Assembly (NCBI RefSeq): GCF_030055425.1
Contig: NZ_JASFYE010000008.1
Coordinates: forward strand, 15,288 to 79,287
Length of the DNA: 64,000 nt
Reading direction: 5' to 3'
Source: Methanothermobacter sp.
Lineage (GTDB): Archaea > Methanobacteriota > Methanobacteria > Methanobacteriales > Methanothermobacteraceae
In this document: piece by piece, positions 46,601 through 54,806 of the stretch
How the letters are laid out: each line of letters starts with the position of its first letter
Numbering within the stretch: the first letter of the stretch is position 1
Notes under the pieces: generated by a model
What the model was told of the DNA's origin: nothing
What the model saw: only the letters and a program-made list of their open reading frames with translations
Databases searched by the model: none
Made by a program: the position numbers and the translations under genes

Positions 46601-47174
46601 TCCCGGCGGTGTCAGGGAGGCCGGGGATGAGTTCAGGAGGAACCTCCAGAGGGTGGAGGTGGTGGCCCAGGAGAGGGACAACGTGGAGTACGAGGTGACA
46701 GACCTCGACCACTACTATGAATTCATGGGTGGCCTCACATCATCTGTAAGGAGCCTTGGGGGTTCATGCAGCGTGAGGGTTGTGGACTCAACTGAGGACG
46801 AGCTCTACGTTGAGGGCCTTGAGGATGTCATAGGGAGGGCTGTAAGGTGCAGGGTCCTCAACCCCCGTTGGCTTGATGGAATGCTGGCCCATGATTATCA
46901 TGGCGCAAAGAACATCAAGGACCGTGTGGAGCACCTCCTGGGCTTTTCAGCCACAACAGGGGCCGTGGAGAACTGGGTGTATGATGATGTTGCAGAGACA
47001 CTGATAGTTGACGATGAGATGAGGAGGAGGATCACAGAGAACAACCCCTTTGCGGCGGTTCGGATGGGTGAGATACTCCTTGAAACAGCTGAGAGGGGCT
47101 ACTGGGACGCACCGGATGAGGTGATTGAGAGGATAAGGGAGATGGTTCTCAACATTGAATATGAACTTGAGTAG
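43620..47174 (+). CDS. cobN: CobN-like cobaltochelatase / magnesium chelatase H-type subunit
   Basis: The large porphyrin- or corrin-binding subunit of class I metal chelatases, about 1184 residues, of normal family size. Conserved stretches are visible: MPPHHQYLAFYLYLQSLEPDAVVHFGMHGTLEFLPGK (split motif, about 525-560), DLPNIYLYWAGN, and near the end the HDYHGAKNIKDRVEHLLGF block (about 1085-1103). The start is TTG 43620, which overlaps the stop of the ATPase gene; GAGGTGGT (43607-43614) gives the ribosome site. With the ChlI/D fusion at 39165 it can form a complete ATP-driven chelatase. As methanogens insert cobalt early with a small CbiX/CfbA enzyme, the true macrocycle is uncertain. Confidence 0.9.
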   Translation: MKRILAVTTINNTASLKEALMKIRDEHGDIVRIKKVYLEKYEDPSVPLDELERDVEEADVVLVDIRGNERIGRELPGILAGRDKTVITLVWGSNHILSLTSMGRLDLRRLVELAPERIDSLVRSRDSREILRIAGSDEIRDDLENWFRIMDYYGGGDPDNLMNMILFILDKYTDLEVPHDDPVEMPPYGLYLPFRGFYTDIESYRRASKFDPDLPTVGMLFYSGMHFDDTRPLVEEIYSRLHGEANCTIVFSDVENNLRAIGEYMGDVDLFVNMQYFQLNGGPLGGDPEATRELLRRINAPYLICLRGYETDLDEWEGDLNGLNPMEVVLGVTLPELDGGFEPLFTAGMRTLDDPDLGEVRVVEVVPDRMDKFAARIRNWLKLRNRKNHEKRLAIIIYDYPPGEANLGSAGYLDVLESLERFLKRLHENGYSVKLPEKPLKDIIMAEGLINSPSYLQCGGVRLPADQYIEWFRGLPHELRDDICARWGEPPGDVMVDGDDMIIPVVELGSVYLCIQPSRGLMDADGYHSRNMPPHHQYLAFYLYLQSLEPDAVVHFGMHGTLEFLPGKETALGDKCYPDLLIGDLPNIYLYWAGNTSESTIARRRSYALPISHASPPFMASDLYGEYQNLEELIVEWHEVGGEELRERIELEASRLNLTGDIGEIESEIFRMKRRLIPRGLHVIDTEWSTDDLAAYLLGVLRFEREYPSIHSMVAERMGVDYSEVKDTSEGWKIEEKALEVLRDILLGRDVDLPPDYVEWVRGLSERCDFTGETESLLEALSGSYVPPGRGGDPVRDPETYPTGYAMYAFDPMKIPTSSAETRGRTSAELLLRDHLERHGRYPETVAVVLWGFETLKTGGETISIILELLGVRINRKYGPWAKNIEVIPLEELGRPRVDVLVNICGIFRDTLGSQIELLNRAFKAVANLDEDPEDNHILKHNLEDGPVKVPPRIFGPAPSEYASTLPEIIDDGSWNSEDELASTYMEEMCYAHLPGGVREAGDEFRRNLQRVEVVAQERDNVEYEVTDLDHYYEFMGGLTSSVRSLGGSCSVRVVDSTEDELYVEGLEDVIGRAVRCRVLNPRWLDGMLAHDYHGAKNIKDRVEHLLGFSATTGAVENWVYDDVAETLIVDDEMRRRITENNPFAAVRMGEILLETAERGYWDAPDEVIERIREMVLNIEYELE

Positions 47175-47261
47175 GGGGTCCATACACAGATTAAGTTAAC
47201 ATTATAGGGGAAGTAGAAGAAGATTCATTGAGGTACCCCCTTTTTTCTTTAACATAGAAGG

Positions 47262-47297
47262 TTTAATATACCAAGAAAAGCAATATATATGTACATG
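47262..47297 (+). promoter_or_regulatory. Promoter of the multi-PAS kinase, probably leaderless
   Basis: TTTAATATA (47262-47270) is a TATA box. Transcription would start about 25 nt downstream, at 47291-47295. The two possible start codons are ATG 47289 and ATG 47295, and no ribosome site lies ahead of either, so a leaderless mRNA starting at or just before ATG 47295 is the simplest reading. Confidence 0.5.
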
Positions 47298-50200
47298 CCA
47301 TCTGCCCTTATCGTTGAGGATGAGGCGGTAACCTCACTTGAACTTACGAGGCTTCTTGAATCATGGGGGTATGATGCGGTTTCTGTTAGTACCGGGGAGG
47401 AAGCCATTGAAACCGCCCTCAAGATGAAACCAGACATCATCCTCATGGACATAGTTCTCCAGTCAGAGATTGATGGGGTAAGGGCTGCAAGCGCCATAAA
47501 AAGGGTTCTTGATGTACCCGTGGTGTTCCTCACAGCTTATTCCAGCCGGAAGATATTTGAGAGGGCATCCGAAGTTGAGCCGGACGCCTATCTCCTGAAG
47601 CCCTTCAATTCAAGGGAACTTGCATACGCCCTTGAACTCGCCCTGTACAAGAATAAGATGCAGAAACTCCTCTCCCATGCCAACAGAAGGTACCAGCAGA
47701 TACTGGATACAACAGGTGAGGGAGTCTGTATATTCAGCTCAGATGGGATTATACAGTACTGTAATAAGAGGATGGCTGACTTTTTATCCTGTAGACGCGG
47801 GGATATTACTGGAAAAAGCATATTTGATTTTGTCCACCCTGGAGACAGGAAAATAATGGAGCGTATCTTTGATTCCTGCCGTAAGGGTGTATCAGGGGAG
47901 CGTGAGATCCGCTTCAGGGCAGCTGATGGTAGCACGAAATGGATGATCCTCTCAGGCCACCCCATAACTGAGTCGTCCCAGTTCAAGGGCGGCTTCTGCA
48001 TGTTCAGGGATGTAACAGGGCAGAAGATGGTTGAGAAGCGCCTTAGAAAGACAAACAGATGCCTGGAACTTCTAAGCAGAATTAACCTTAAGGCGGCGGT
48101 TTCAACCGATCCTTCTGAACTCATGAAAGGTATATGCAAACTCCTGGTTGATGAGGGATACTCCCATGCGTCATTCAGGACACCTGACGGTGTTACTGAA
48201 GGTGAGGGTCCAATGCCTGATGTCGATCTGAGGGAAGGCATTCACAAAGGGAAGGGCGGGTCAACCGCGGTCATACAGCTGGAGAACTGCAAAAACCCAT
48301 TCTACCTCGTGGTTTCAGCGATGAGGATAATCGATGATGCTGAGATGAAATTCCTTAAGGAAATTGCCTCAAGCACCTCAGAAACCCTCCGGAGAATCAC
48401 CTCAGAAAGTAAACTTGATTCCATTTCATCCAGATACCGTGAAATCTTCGAAAATGCAGGAGACGCTATATTCCTTATGAAGGGCGAAAAAATAATTGAA
48501 TGTAACAGAACCGCCCTGGAACTCTTCAGGGCTAGCGAGGACGAAATAAAGGGTAAAACCCCCTGGGAACTCTCACCTGAGTACCAGAGGGATGGGAAGT
48601 CCTCAGAACTGGCCAGGACCATTATTGAAAGGGCAATGTCCGGTGAGAGGTGTGAATTCGACTGGCTCCACAGGAGAATCACAGGTGAGGTTTTCCCCGC
48701 AAGGGTTACCGTCAGCAGGTCAGGGGACCTTGTGATGGCCATAGTCAGGGACATGACGGACCTCTACAGGGCCCATAAAAAGCTTAGAACTGAACACAGA
48801 AAATTCAGGGACCTCCTTGAGTCAATACCCGACCCCACATTTGCAATTGACACTGATGGAAAGGTTATGGCCTGGAACCGGGAGATGGAAAAACTTACAG
48901 GTGTAAGGAAGGACGAAATAATGGGTGAAGGTGACAGAGCATACGCAATTCCATTTTACGGTAAAAGAACCCCGGGACTTCTTGAATTCATTTTAAAACC
49001 CGAAGATGTCCCTGAAAGGTACAGGAATATCAGAAGGGATGGGAATTCAATCTACGCTGAGGTCCATGTGGGGCACATGGGAAGGCACTTCCAGATCAAG
49101 GCGTCCCCAATATACGATGAACATGAGGAGGTCATAGGCGCCGTGGAGATACTGCGGGATGTTACAGATTACATTGAGACCAAGAAGAAACTAGAGAAAT
49201 CACGGGAAAGTTACAGGACAATATTTGAAAACAGGGCAACCCCAACTGCAGTTACAGACACGGACTTCAATATTCTGAGCGCGAACAGGGTCTTTAAAGA
49301 GATCTTCGGCAGATCGGAGGGAATCAACATGGCCGATATCATCCATGAGGGTGACCTTGAGAAGCTCCACGGACTCCAGAACAGATGCCGGGCACTCCTC
49401 AGGATGAAGGCCGATGATAGGGTTCTCCACATGATAGTCCACAGGGGTGATATTCCAGGTTCAGGTCAGGTTGTGCTGAGCTTCAATGATATAACAAAAC
49501 TCAAAATGTCCCAGCACAAGCTGAGGGATGAACTCAGAGTCAGGATGGTTCTAAGTGAGATATACCCCCATGCGGTTTCCGCTGAGAGCATAAAAGAATT
49601 CACAGAGTACATACTTGATGCCGCATGCCAGGTTACAGGTGCAGAGAAGGGTGCCATACGACTCAAAAACAGAAGGGAAATTCTGGTATCAGGCGGCCTC
49701 AGTAATGAGGAAATTGAGGCAATTTCAGAGGATGGAATCTCATCTGCAGGGGACACCCTGCGTGTCAGTGCATCATCAGGTGATATGAAATCTGAGATAA
49801 TCCTCATGGGCGGAAATTTCCATAAATCAGACCTGAGGGCGGTTAAACACCTTTCGCAGTATTACCTCCTGGCGGTGAGGCAGCTGGCCTACAGGAAGAG
49901 AATGATGGAACATCAGAATCATCTGAGGCTCATAAATATCATACTTAAATCTGCGGAGACAGATGATCAGGGTATCTTCATGGAACGGGTTCTCGATGCC
50001 ATCATACGGTGCCCTGAATTCAGATCAGCGGCAGCCTACATTGAACCTGACCTGCGACTGGAGAGGGGAACTGAACCCCTAGAAGAACTTCCTGAATCCC
50101 ATAAACTTAAACTGCATGGAAATTTCGCTGAAATACCCATAATAGTCGATGGTGAGGTTAAGGGAACCCTTAAACTGGGCTCAAAGGCCGATGAAATCCG

Positions 50201-50906
50201 GGACAAAACCGAATTCCTTGAGATACTTGGAGCTGAAATCTCTGATGGAATTCAGAGGATAATGATGCACAGGCAGATCATTGAATCCCTCTATGAAAAG
50301 GAGGTGCTTCTACGGGAGATACACCACAGGGTCAAGAACAACCTCCAGATAGTTGCAAGCCTCCTCTCACTCCAGTCAGCCTACACAGATAACCCTGAAA
50401 TCCTGAATATCCTCAGGGATAGCCAGCTGAGAGTGAGGACAATGGCGGTTGCCCATGAAAAGATATACCAGTCAAAGGCCATATCCACCATAAACCTGGG
50501 GGACTACCTCAAAACACTTGCAGATGAGATGGTCACACTCCAGTCAAGCGATAGAAGATTCATAGAACTCGAGTTTGAATACGATGATATCATGGTGGAG
50601 ATGGAGAGATGCATCCCCCTTGGCCTCATAACAAATGAGATAATCTCAAATTCGATGAAACATGCATTCACAGGGGATAAGGGTAAAATAAGTGTATCAA
50701 TCAGAAAAACCGGTGATAACTGTGTTCTTGAGATATCTGATAATGGCAGGGGTCTTCCAGCGGACTTCAACATAGAGGAACTCACATCCCTTGGAATGCA
50801 GCTTGTGGCAAACCTCGTAAGGCAGATTGATGGTGAACTTGAATACGGAAGCCGTGATGGGGCCTGCTTCAGGATAACCTTCCCACTTATTGAGCGCGAC
50901 TCATAA
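47289..50906 (+). CDS. Large hybrid sensor kinase: receiver, multiple PAS and GAF-like domains, HisKA_2
   Basis: A soluble protein of 1205 residues. Order: receiver (1-122) with Asp54 in IILMDIVLQSE; PAS (about 130-250); a GAF-like region (about 255-375); PAS (about 380-490), PAS (about 500-625), PAS (about 635-745); a second GAF-like region (about 755-865) and a third (about 870-1000); then HisKA_2 with His at about 1012 (LLREIHHRVKNNLQIV) and HATPase (ITNEIISNSMKHAF, DNGRGLP). No membrane helix. It has the same kinase type as the 34799 protein. Many input modules suggest integration of several cytoplasmic signals, possibly redox or small ligands; none can be named from sequence. Confidence 0.9.
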   Translation: MYMPSALIVEDEAVTSLELTRLLESWGYDAVSVSTGEEAIETALKMKPDIILMDIVLQSEIDGVRAASAIKRVLDVPVVFLTAYSSRKIFERASEVEPDAYLLKPFNSRELAYALELALYKNKMQKLLSHANRRYQQILDTTGEGVCIFSSDGIIQYCNKRMADFLSCRRGDITGKSIFDFVHPGDRKIMERIFDSCRKGVSGEREIRFRAADGSTKWMILSGHPITESSQFKGGFCMFRDVTGQKMVEKRLRKTNRCLELLSRINLKAAVSTDPSELMKGICKLLVDEGYSHASFRTPDGVTEGEGPMPDVDLREGIHKGKGGSTAVIQLENCKNPFYLVVSAMRIIDDAEMKFLKEIASSTSETLRRITSESKLDSISSRYREIFENAGDAIFLMKGEKIIECNRTALELFRASEDEIKGKTPWELSPEYQRDGKSSELARTIIERAMSGERCEFDWLHRRITGEVFPARVTVSRSGDLVMAIVRDMTDLYRAHKKLRTEHRKFRDLLESIPDPTFAIDTDGKVMAWNREMEKLTGVRKDEIMGEGDRAYAIPFYGKRTPGLLEFILKPEDVPERYRNIRRDGNSIYAEVHVGHMGRHFQIKASPIYDEHEEVIGAVEILRDVTDYIETKKKLEKSRESYRTIFENRATPTAVTDTDFNILSANRVFKEIFGRSEGINMADIIHEGDLEKLHGLQNRCRALLRMKADDRVLHMIVHRGDIPGSGQVVLSFNDITKLKMSQHKLRDELRVRMVLSEIYPHAVSAESIKEFTEYILDAACQVTGAEKGAIRLKNRREILVSGGLSNEEIEAISEDGISSAGDTLRVSASSGDMKSEIILMGGNFHKSDLRAVKHLSQYYLLAVRQLAYRKRMMEHQNHLRLINIILKSAETDDQGIFMERVLDAIIRCPEFRSAAAYIEPDLRLERGTEPLEELPESHKLKLHGNFAEIPIIVDGEVKGTLKLGSKADEIRDKTEFLEILGAEISDGIQRIMMHRQIIESLYEKEVLLREIHHRVKNNLQIVASLLSLQSAYTDNPEILNILRDSQLRVRTMAVAHEKIYQSKAISTINLGDYLKTLADEMVTLQSSDRRFIELEFEYDDIMVEMERCIPLGLITNEIISNSMKHAFTGDKGKISVSIRKTGDNCVLEISDNGRGLPADFNIEELTSLGMQLVANLVRQIDGELEYGSRDGACFRITFPLIERDS

Positions 50907-50935
50907 GCACTGCCTTTCAGATTACTGGCGCTTTT

Positions 50936-52177
50936 TTAACTGTTTCTTCCCATGCCTCTTAGTATCAGTGAGTCCTCCACCTTTGCGATGAATGACCTCA
51001 TCCTCAGAACCTTATCAGGGCTTGTTGATACAGCATCAACACCCATCTCAACAAGTTTCCTCACCAGAACATAATTTGTTGCAGCGTATCCAGCAGCATA
51101 GACCTCCACACCCCTTTCATGACACGCAACAACCACCTCCTCAACCATTCCCAGGACTGCTGGGTGTGATAGATTGAAAATACCTGCAACACGGGTGCTC
51201 CTCCTGTCCGCTGCAAGGCTGCACATTGTGAGGTCACTGAGTCCAAGTGAGACAAAATCCACGCCTTCATCAAGGAGTTCATCTATCTGGAGGGCCATGG
51301 ATGGTGTTTCAATGGATGCACCCACCCTGAGGTCTCTGTGGGGTCTTATACCTGATTCATCAAGGATTTCAACTGCCTGGACATATTCAGGAATATCCCT
51401 TATGAAGGGGAACTTCAGTTCAAGGTTACCGTATCCTGAATCCAGGAGATTCCTCACCGCCTCAAATTCTGCTTTCAGGACCTCAGTATCCCTGAGATCC
51501 CTTTTTATGGCCCTCATACCCAGGAAGGGGTTTCTCTCGTGGGGTTCAGTATGTCCACGGAGGTGTGTGAGTTCGTCTGTTGGGATATCGAATGTTCTGA
51601 AGCATACAGGTTTCGGGTGGAATGCTTCAAGTATTTCCTCAAGGCCACTTTCAAGGACTCCTGAGAGTTCACCTTCCTTCATAAGCAGGTAGGGGTGCTT
51701 CCCTGTCTCTATGACCATATTCTCTATCCTTACAGAGCCAACACCATCGGCAAATTCAGCAACCCTTGCTGCGAGCCATGGGAAGTTCAGGTTAACCATG
51801 ACCTTTGTGGCTGTCTCATGGACACCAATCACGTCATCCCTGGACGCCCAGTCCATGACGCCCCGGTAGATGTTCCCGGTTTTACCATCCACAGTGACTA
51901 TCATGCCCTCCCTGAGGACTCTGGTTGCGACCTCTGTTCCAAGTACGCAGGGTATTCCAAGTTCCCTTAGTGTTATTGCGGCGTGGCTTGTAAGTCCACC
52001 GTAATCTGCTATAACAGCACCGGCCTTTTTGATTTCAGGCAGCATATCCCTGGCTATCTTTTTGAAGACAGCCACCTCTCCCCATTCAAGGCTGCATGCA
52101 TCCTCAAGGTTCCTTATTATACGCACCCTTCCGCTTCGCCTTCCGGCACCGGCACCCACACCCCTCAGGATCTGCAT
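50936..52177 (-). CDS. PEP synthase/enzyme I-like protein lacking the kinase domain and catalytic Cys
   Basis: A 413-residue relative of PEP-utilising enzymes. The N-terminal swivelling domain keeps the phosphorylatable His65 (GGLTSHAAI). A TIM-barrel PEP-binding domain follows (about 130-405), with RTFDIPTDELTH, NPFLGMRAIKRDL, ASIETPSMALQIDELL and FVSLGLSDLTM. No ATP-grasp domain precedes it, and where PEP synthase, PPDK and enzyme I have a catalytic Cys (in a CGE or CGQ context), this protein reads YAAGYAATN. It may pass phosphoryl groups differently or be a regulator. No HPr-like partner is visible nearby. A TATA-like TTTTAAC about 30 nt upstream suggests a short leader. Confidence 0.75.
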   Translation of the reverse strand: MQILRGVGAGAGRRSGRVRIIRNLEDACSLEWGEVAVFKKIARDMLPEIKKAGAVIADYGGLTSHAAITLRELGIPCVLGTEVATRVLREGMIVTVDGKTGNIYRGVMDWASRDDVIGVHETATKVMVNLNFPWLAARVAEFADGVGSVRIENMVIETGKHPYLLMKEGELSGVLESGLEEILEAFHPKPVCFRTFDIPTDELTHLRGHTEPHERNPFLGMRAIKRDLRDTEVLKAEFEAVRNLLDSGYGNLELKFPFIRDIPEYVQAVEILDESGIRPHRDLRVGASIETPSMALQIDELLDEGVDFVSLGLSDLTMCSLAADRRSTRVAGIFNLSHPAVLGMVEEVVVACHERGVEVYAAGYAATNYVLVRKLVEMGVDAVSTSPDKVLRMRSFIAKVEDSLILRGMGRNS

Positions 52178-52306
52178 GTCATTTATATATGTTTAATCGT
52201 GTTAAAATAGTTGCTCAATCTGAACCAAAACTTTGAACATTCCAGTAAATTAAATGAAAATTAATGAATATAAGTACCATTTGACTTATAAATGAAAAAT
52301 TAGATT

Positions 52307-53176
52307 TCAGTAGTCTATGTAGTCGAATCTGCTCTCAAGTATCATGACGAGGGCAAATCCGATTATACCAATCACTGCGGATATTATGATGGAGGTGGTA
52401 TCCACCATCGCTATCTTCCTGTAGGGGAGCCTGAGGGTACCTATCATGAGGCCCACAAGAAATGACATTGTAACAGCCTCATGGTTCCTCAGCAGGTAAT
52501 CCAGAACCCTTGAGAAGCTCATTATACCAATAGCCGCCCCTGCAAGGAATGTTAATATCTCAGCGATGGCCAGACGGTTCAGGACCCCCAGCATGTACTC
52601 ATACTGGTTCAGCAGCAGAAGTAGAAATGCACCTGAGATACCCGGCAGTATCATTGCACATATGGCCACAAATCCGGATATGAAGACAACAGGGAGTGTG
52701 TGGTTTGCCTGTATAGGGTTAAGGCCCACAAATAGGTAGGCGAATATGAGGCCCAGAGCACCTGATGCCAGGTTTTTGAGTGAAAACCCATCTATCTTCT
52801 GGTAGACCACATATGCAGAGGCGAGTATGAGGCCTGAGAAGAATGCGTAGGTGAATGCCACATAGGTGGTTATGAAGAAGAGTATAACCTTTGATAATGT
52901 GAGAATCGCACAGGCTATACCTGCAAGGAGGGGTACGAAGAGCTCAAAGTCAACCTCATCCCTCAGGGACTTCCTGGCACCAGCAAGGTCTCCAGTGAGG
53001 AGGGGCTTTATGAACCCGAACCTTATCTTACTTATCGCATGTACCAGTCTCTCATAGATACCTGTTATGAGTGCGATTGTACCGCCCGAGACACCGGGCA
53101 TAACATCCGCGCTTCCCATGAAGAGTCCCCGCAGGAATATTGCCAGGAACCCCCTGAGTCTGTCATAGTAACCCAT
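52307..53176 (-). CDS. DUF368 membrane protein, candidate polyprenyl-phosphate translocase
   Basis: A 289-residue protein with about eight hydrophobic helices. It contains the DUF368 hallmark near the N-terminus, GSADVMPGVSGGTIALITG (about 22-40), and a related internal copy, CAMILPGISGAFLLLLL (about 172-188), which suggests an internal duplication with inverted topology. Bacterial DUF368 proteins are reported to return undecaprenyl phosphate across the membrane; here the carrier would be an archaeal polyprenyl or dolichyl phosphate used for pseudomurein or glycoprotein synthesis (inference). Confidence 0.85.
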   Translation of the reverse strand: MGYYDRLRGFLAIFLRGLFMGSADVMPGVSGGTIALITGIYERLVHAISKIRFGFIKPLLTGDLAGARKSLRDEVDFELFVPLLAGIACAILTLSKVILFFITTYVAFTYAFFSGLILASAYVVYQKIDGFSLKNLASGALGLIFAYLFVGLNPIQANHTLPVVFISGFVAICAMILPGISGAFLLLLLNQYEYMLGVLNRLAIAEILTFLAGAAIGIMSFSRVLDYLLRNHEAVTMSFLVGLMIGTLRLPYRKIAMVDTTSIIISAVIGIIGFALVMILESRFDYIDY

Positions 53177-53225
53177 TTGAATCCTCCATGATCATGAATT
53201 GAAGAAGATATTTATAACCAGCCAC

Positions 53226-53307
53226 CTTATAAATGTACCTACCAGATGTGAATAAGGTGGAGATTGATGCGAATTTTAATTACCCTCATAAATGTAACCC
53301 TACCAGA
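53226..53307 (-). repeat. Copied end of the NERD-domain gene
   Basis: CTCATAAATGTAACCCTACCAGA (here as CTCATAAATGTAA plus CCCTACCAGA), which carries the stop of the minus-strand NERD gene (53302-53300) and its downstream bases, recurs as CTTATAAATGTACCTACCAGA (CTTATAAATGTA plus CCTACCAGA) at about 53226-53246. The offset is 59-61 bp, and the copy lies downstream of the gene in its own direction. Confidence 0.75.
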
Positions 53308-54169
53308 CCTCTGAGGCATGTTTTCTCAGGGCATCCACTATACTTTTCACCTTGCTCTCACCCAGCATGAGGCGACTCTCCATTATATGCTCCGGGACCT
53401 GGCAGGGCTTCAGGATCCTGCAGTGCTCATCCTCCTCCATGATGGTGCAGGATTCGCTGAGAAATGCAACAACTGCATTAACCCATGAGACATAGATATC
53501 CCTGGATTCAAGGAATTCCTTGAGGGCTGCGGCATTCCTCTTTGCCTGGATGGACGGTGACCTGACCTCCTCCTTTCTGAGTTCATCGTTAAGGAACCAG
53601 CGGTCACCCTTCACGATGTAGTTCCCTGAACAGGACTCTGTCTCTATCACGTAGACCCCTGTTGGCCCCACAACCACGTGGTCCATGTTCCCGTATGCCC
53701 CTGGGAGCTGGATGTCGTTCAGGATGTGGTAACCTTCAGGCAGGCGTCTGAAGCAGTTTGTAACTATGAGTTCACCCTCATGTCCCTTTCTCCAGCCCAT
53801 ACCCCTTCTTTCACTGGCCCTGCTCAGTGGTACAGAGAGGACCATGAGGACGATTCCCAGAAGTAGGGGTGTGATACCCCATGCCGTGCCTGTGAATGCA
53901 AGTAATATTCCCGCAGGGGTCATCAATGCCCCTGCAATGAGGATCAGGCGCCCATCCCTCCAGAACCTCAGGTATTTATTGGCCTTCCTGTGGGTTTGGG
54001 TTTTTTTGCTGGATTCAGGGACAACTTTGGTGATTTTACGGTATTCATTGAAGTTTTTAACGTAGAGGAGTGGTGAGCCGCATTCATCACAAGTGTGGAA
54101 TGCCCAGAATTCCTCCTCGCTCTTGATCTGCCAGTAATGGTTACAGTTCTCGCATATGAGGTAGGCCAT
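53300..54169 (-). CDS. NERD-domain protein with zinc ribbon and two membrane helices
   Basis: A 289-residue protein. The N-terminus is a zinc ribbon: CENCNHYW (about 6-13) and CDECGSPLL (about 27-35). Two hydrophobic helices (about 75-120) follow. The C-terminal NERD domain starts at GHEGELIVTNCF (about 129) and has GAYGNMDHVVVGPTGVYVIETES (about 157-179), with Asp and Glu-x-Glu placed as in restriction-like nucleases. NERD proteins are thought to act in DNA or RNA processing, but usually without known substrates. Note Glu-Ser where many have Glu-x-Lys, so nuclease activity is doubtful. Confidence 0.8.
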   Translation of the reverse strand: MAYLICENCNHYWQIKSEEEFWAFHTCDECGSPLLYVKNFNEYRKITKVVPESSKKTQTHRKANKYLRFWRDGRLILIAGALMTPAGILLAFTGTAWGITPLLLGIVLMVLSVPLSRASERRGMGWRKGHEGELIVTNCFRRLPEGYHILNDIQLPGAYGNMDHVVVGPTGVYVIETESCSGNYIVKGDRWFLNDELRKEEVRSPSIQAKRNAAALKEFLESRDIYVSWVNAVVAFLSESCTIMEEDEHCRILKPCQVPEHIMESRLMLGESKVKSIVDALRKHASEVW

Positions 54170-54368
54170 GATATCACTTGAAAGAGATTTCCCTTTCCTA
54201 GTTATAGGGAGAGTTGATTATATTCTTTTCCATGTGTGCTGTTTTGTGTGCTTATGACAATACTGCCACTGAATGATAAAGAGTGCGAAATCAATACCCT
54301 CCAGGAGATGTGGTTATCTACAACATGGTGTAGGCGGATCAATTAAAACCAGATTTCATGTTCGCCCG
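54170..54368. other. Noncoding spacer between the NERD gene and the toxin-antitoxin pair
   Basis: I see no gene, RNA or clear repeat here. A TATA-like stretch lies on the minus strand ahead of the NERD gene. The spacer marks the left edge of the accessory block. Confidence 0.3.
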
Positions 54369-54806
54369 TTATCTGAATTCATCGGAATATTTATCCCTAA
54401 GGAACCTTAAAATGGCTTCTGAATAAAATTCAAAGTCATGAAGTCTTTCATTGAGGACCTCGGCTATGATTGAGGGGTCAACATCGGTGTACATGTGGAC
54501 GAGGATGTTTCTGAGACCCGCGGCTTCAGAGAACCTTCCTGCAAAATCAGATGGAAGTATGTCATGTTTTTCAAGGATTTCTATAACGTCCCTGTAGGTT
54601 TCTGGCTTCTCAAGGTCCTCCATTGAGATCACCATCTCTCCGATATCAAGGGCTGATTCAATTGCAAGCTGAATGTTTCTTTCTATGGCGGATCTCAGGA
54701 TATAATCAGCCAGGAGTTCCCTCTCCGATACCCTGTGCTCCCTGAGGAAATCAACATAGGATGTCATGGTTTTTATCCGCTCAATTATTCTCTCAGTTTC
54801 ATTCAT
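54369..54806 (-). CDS. hepT: HepT-like ribonuclease toxin (type VII toxin-antitoxin)
   Basis: A 145-residue all-helical HEPN protein. The catalytic motif R-x4-H-x-Y is intact: Arg99, His104 and Tyr106 in RNILVHMY. In characterised MntA/HepT systems the Tyr is AMPylated by MntA, which silences the RNase. It follows the mntA-like gene and overlaps it by 8 nt, so the antitoxin is translated first. The toxin identity follows from the intact motif and pairing; a housekeeping role cannot be excluded. Confidence 0.85.
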   Translation of the reverse strand: MNETERIIERIKTMTSYVDFLREHRVSERELLADYILRSAIERNIQLAIESALDIGEMVISMEDLEKPETYRDVIEILEKHDILPSDFAGRFSEAAGLRNILVHMYTDVDPSIIAEVLNERLHDFEFYSEAILRFLRDKYSDEFR

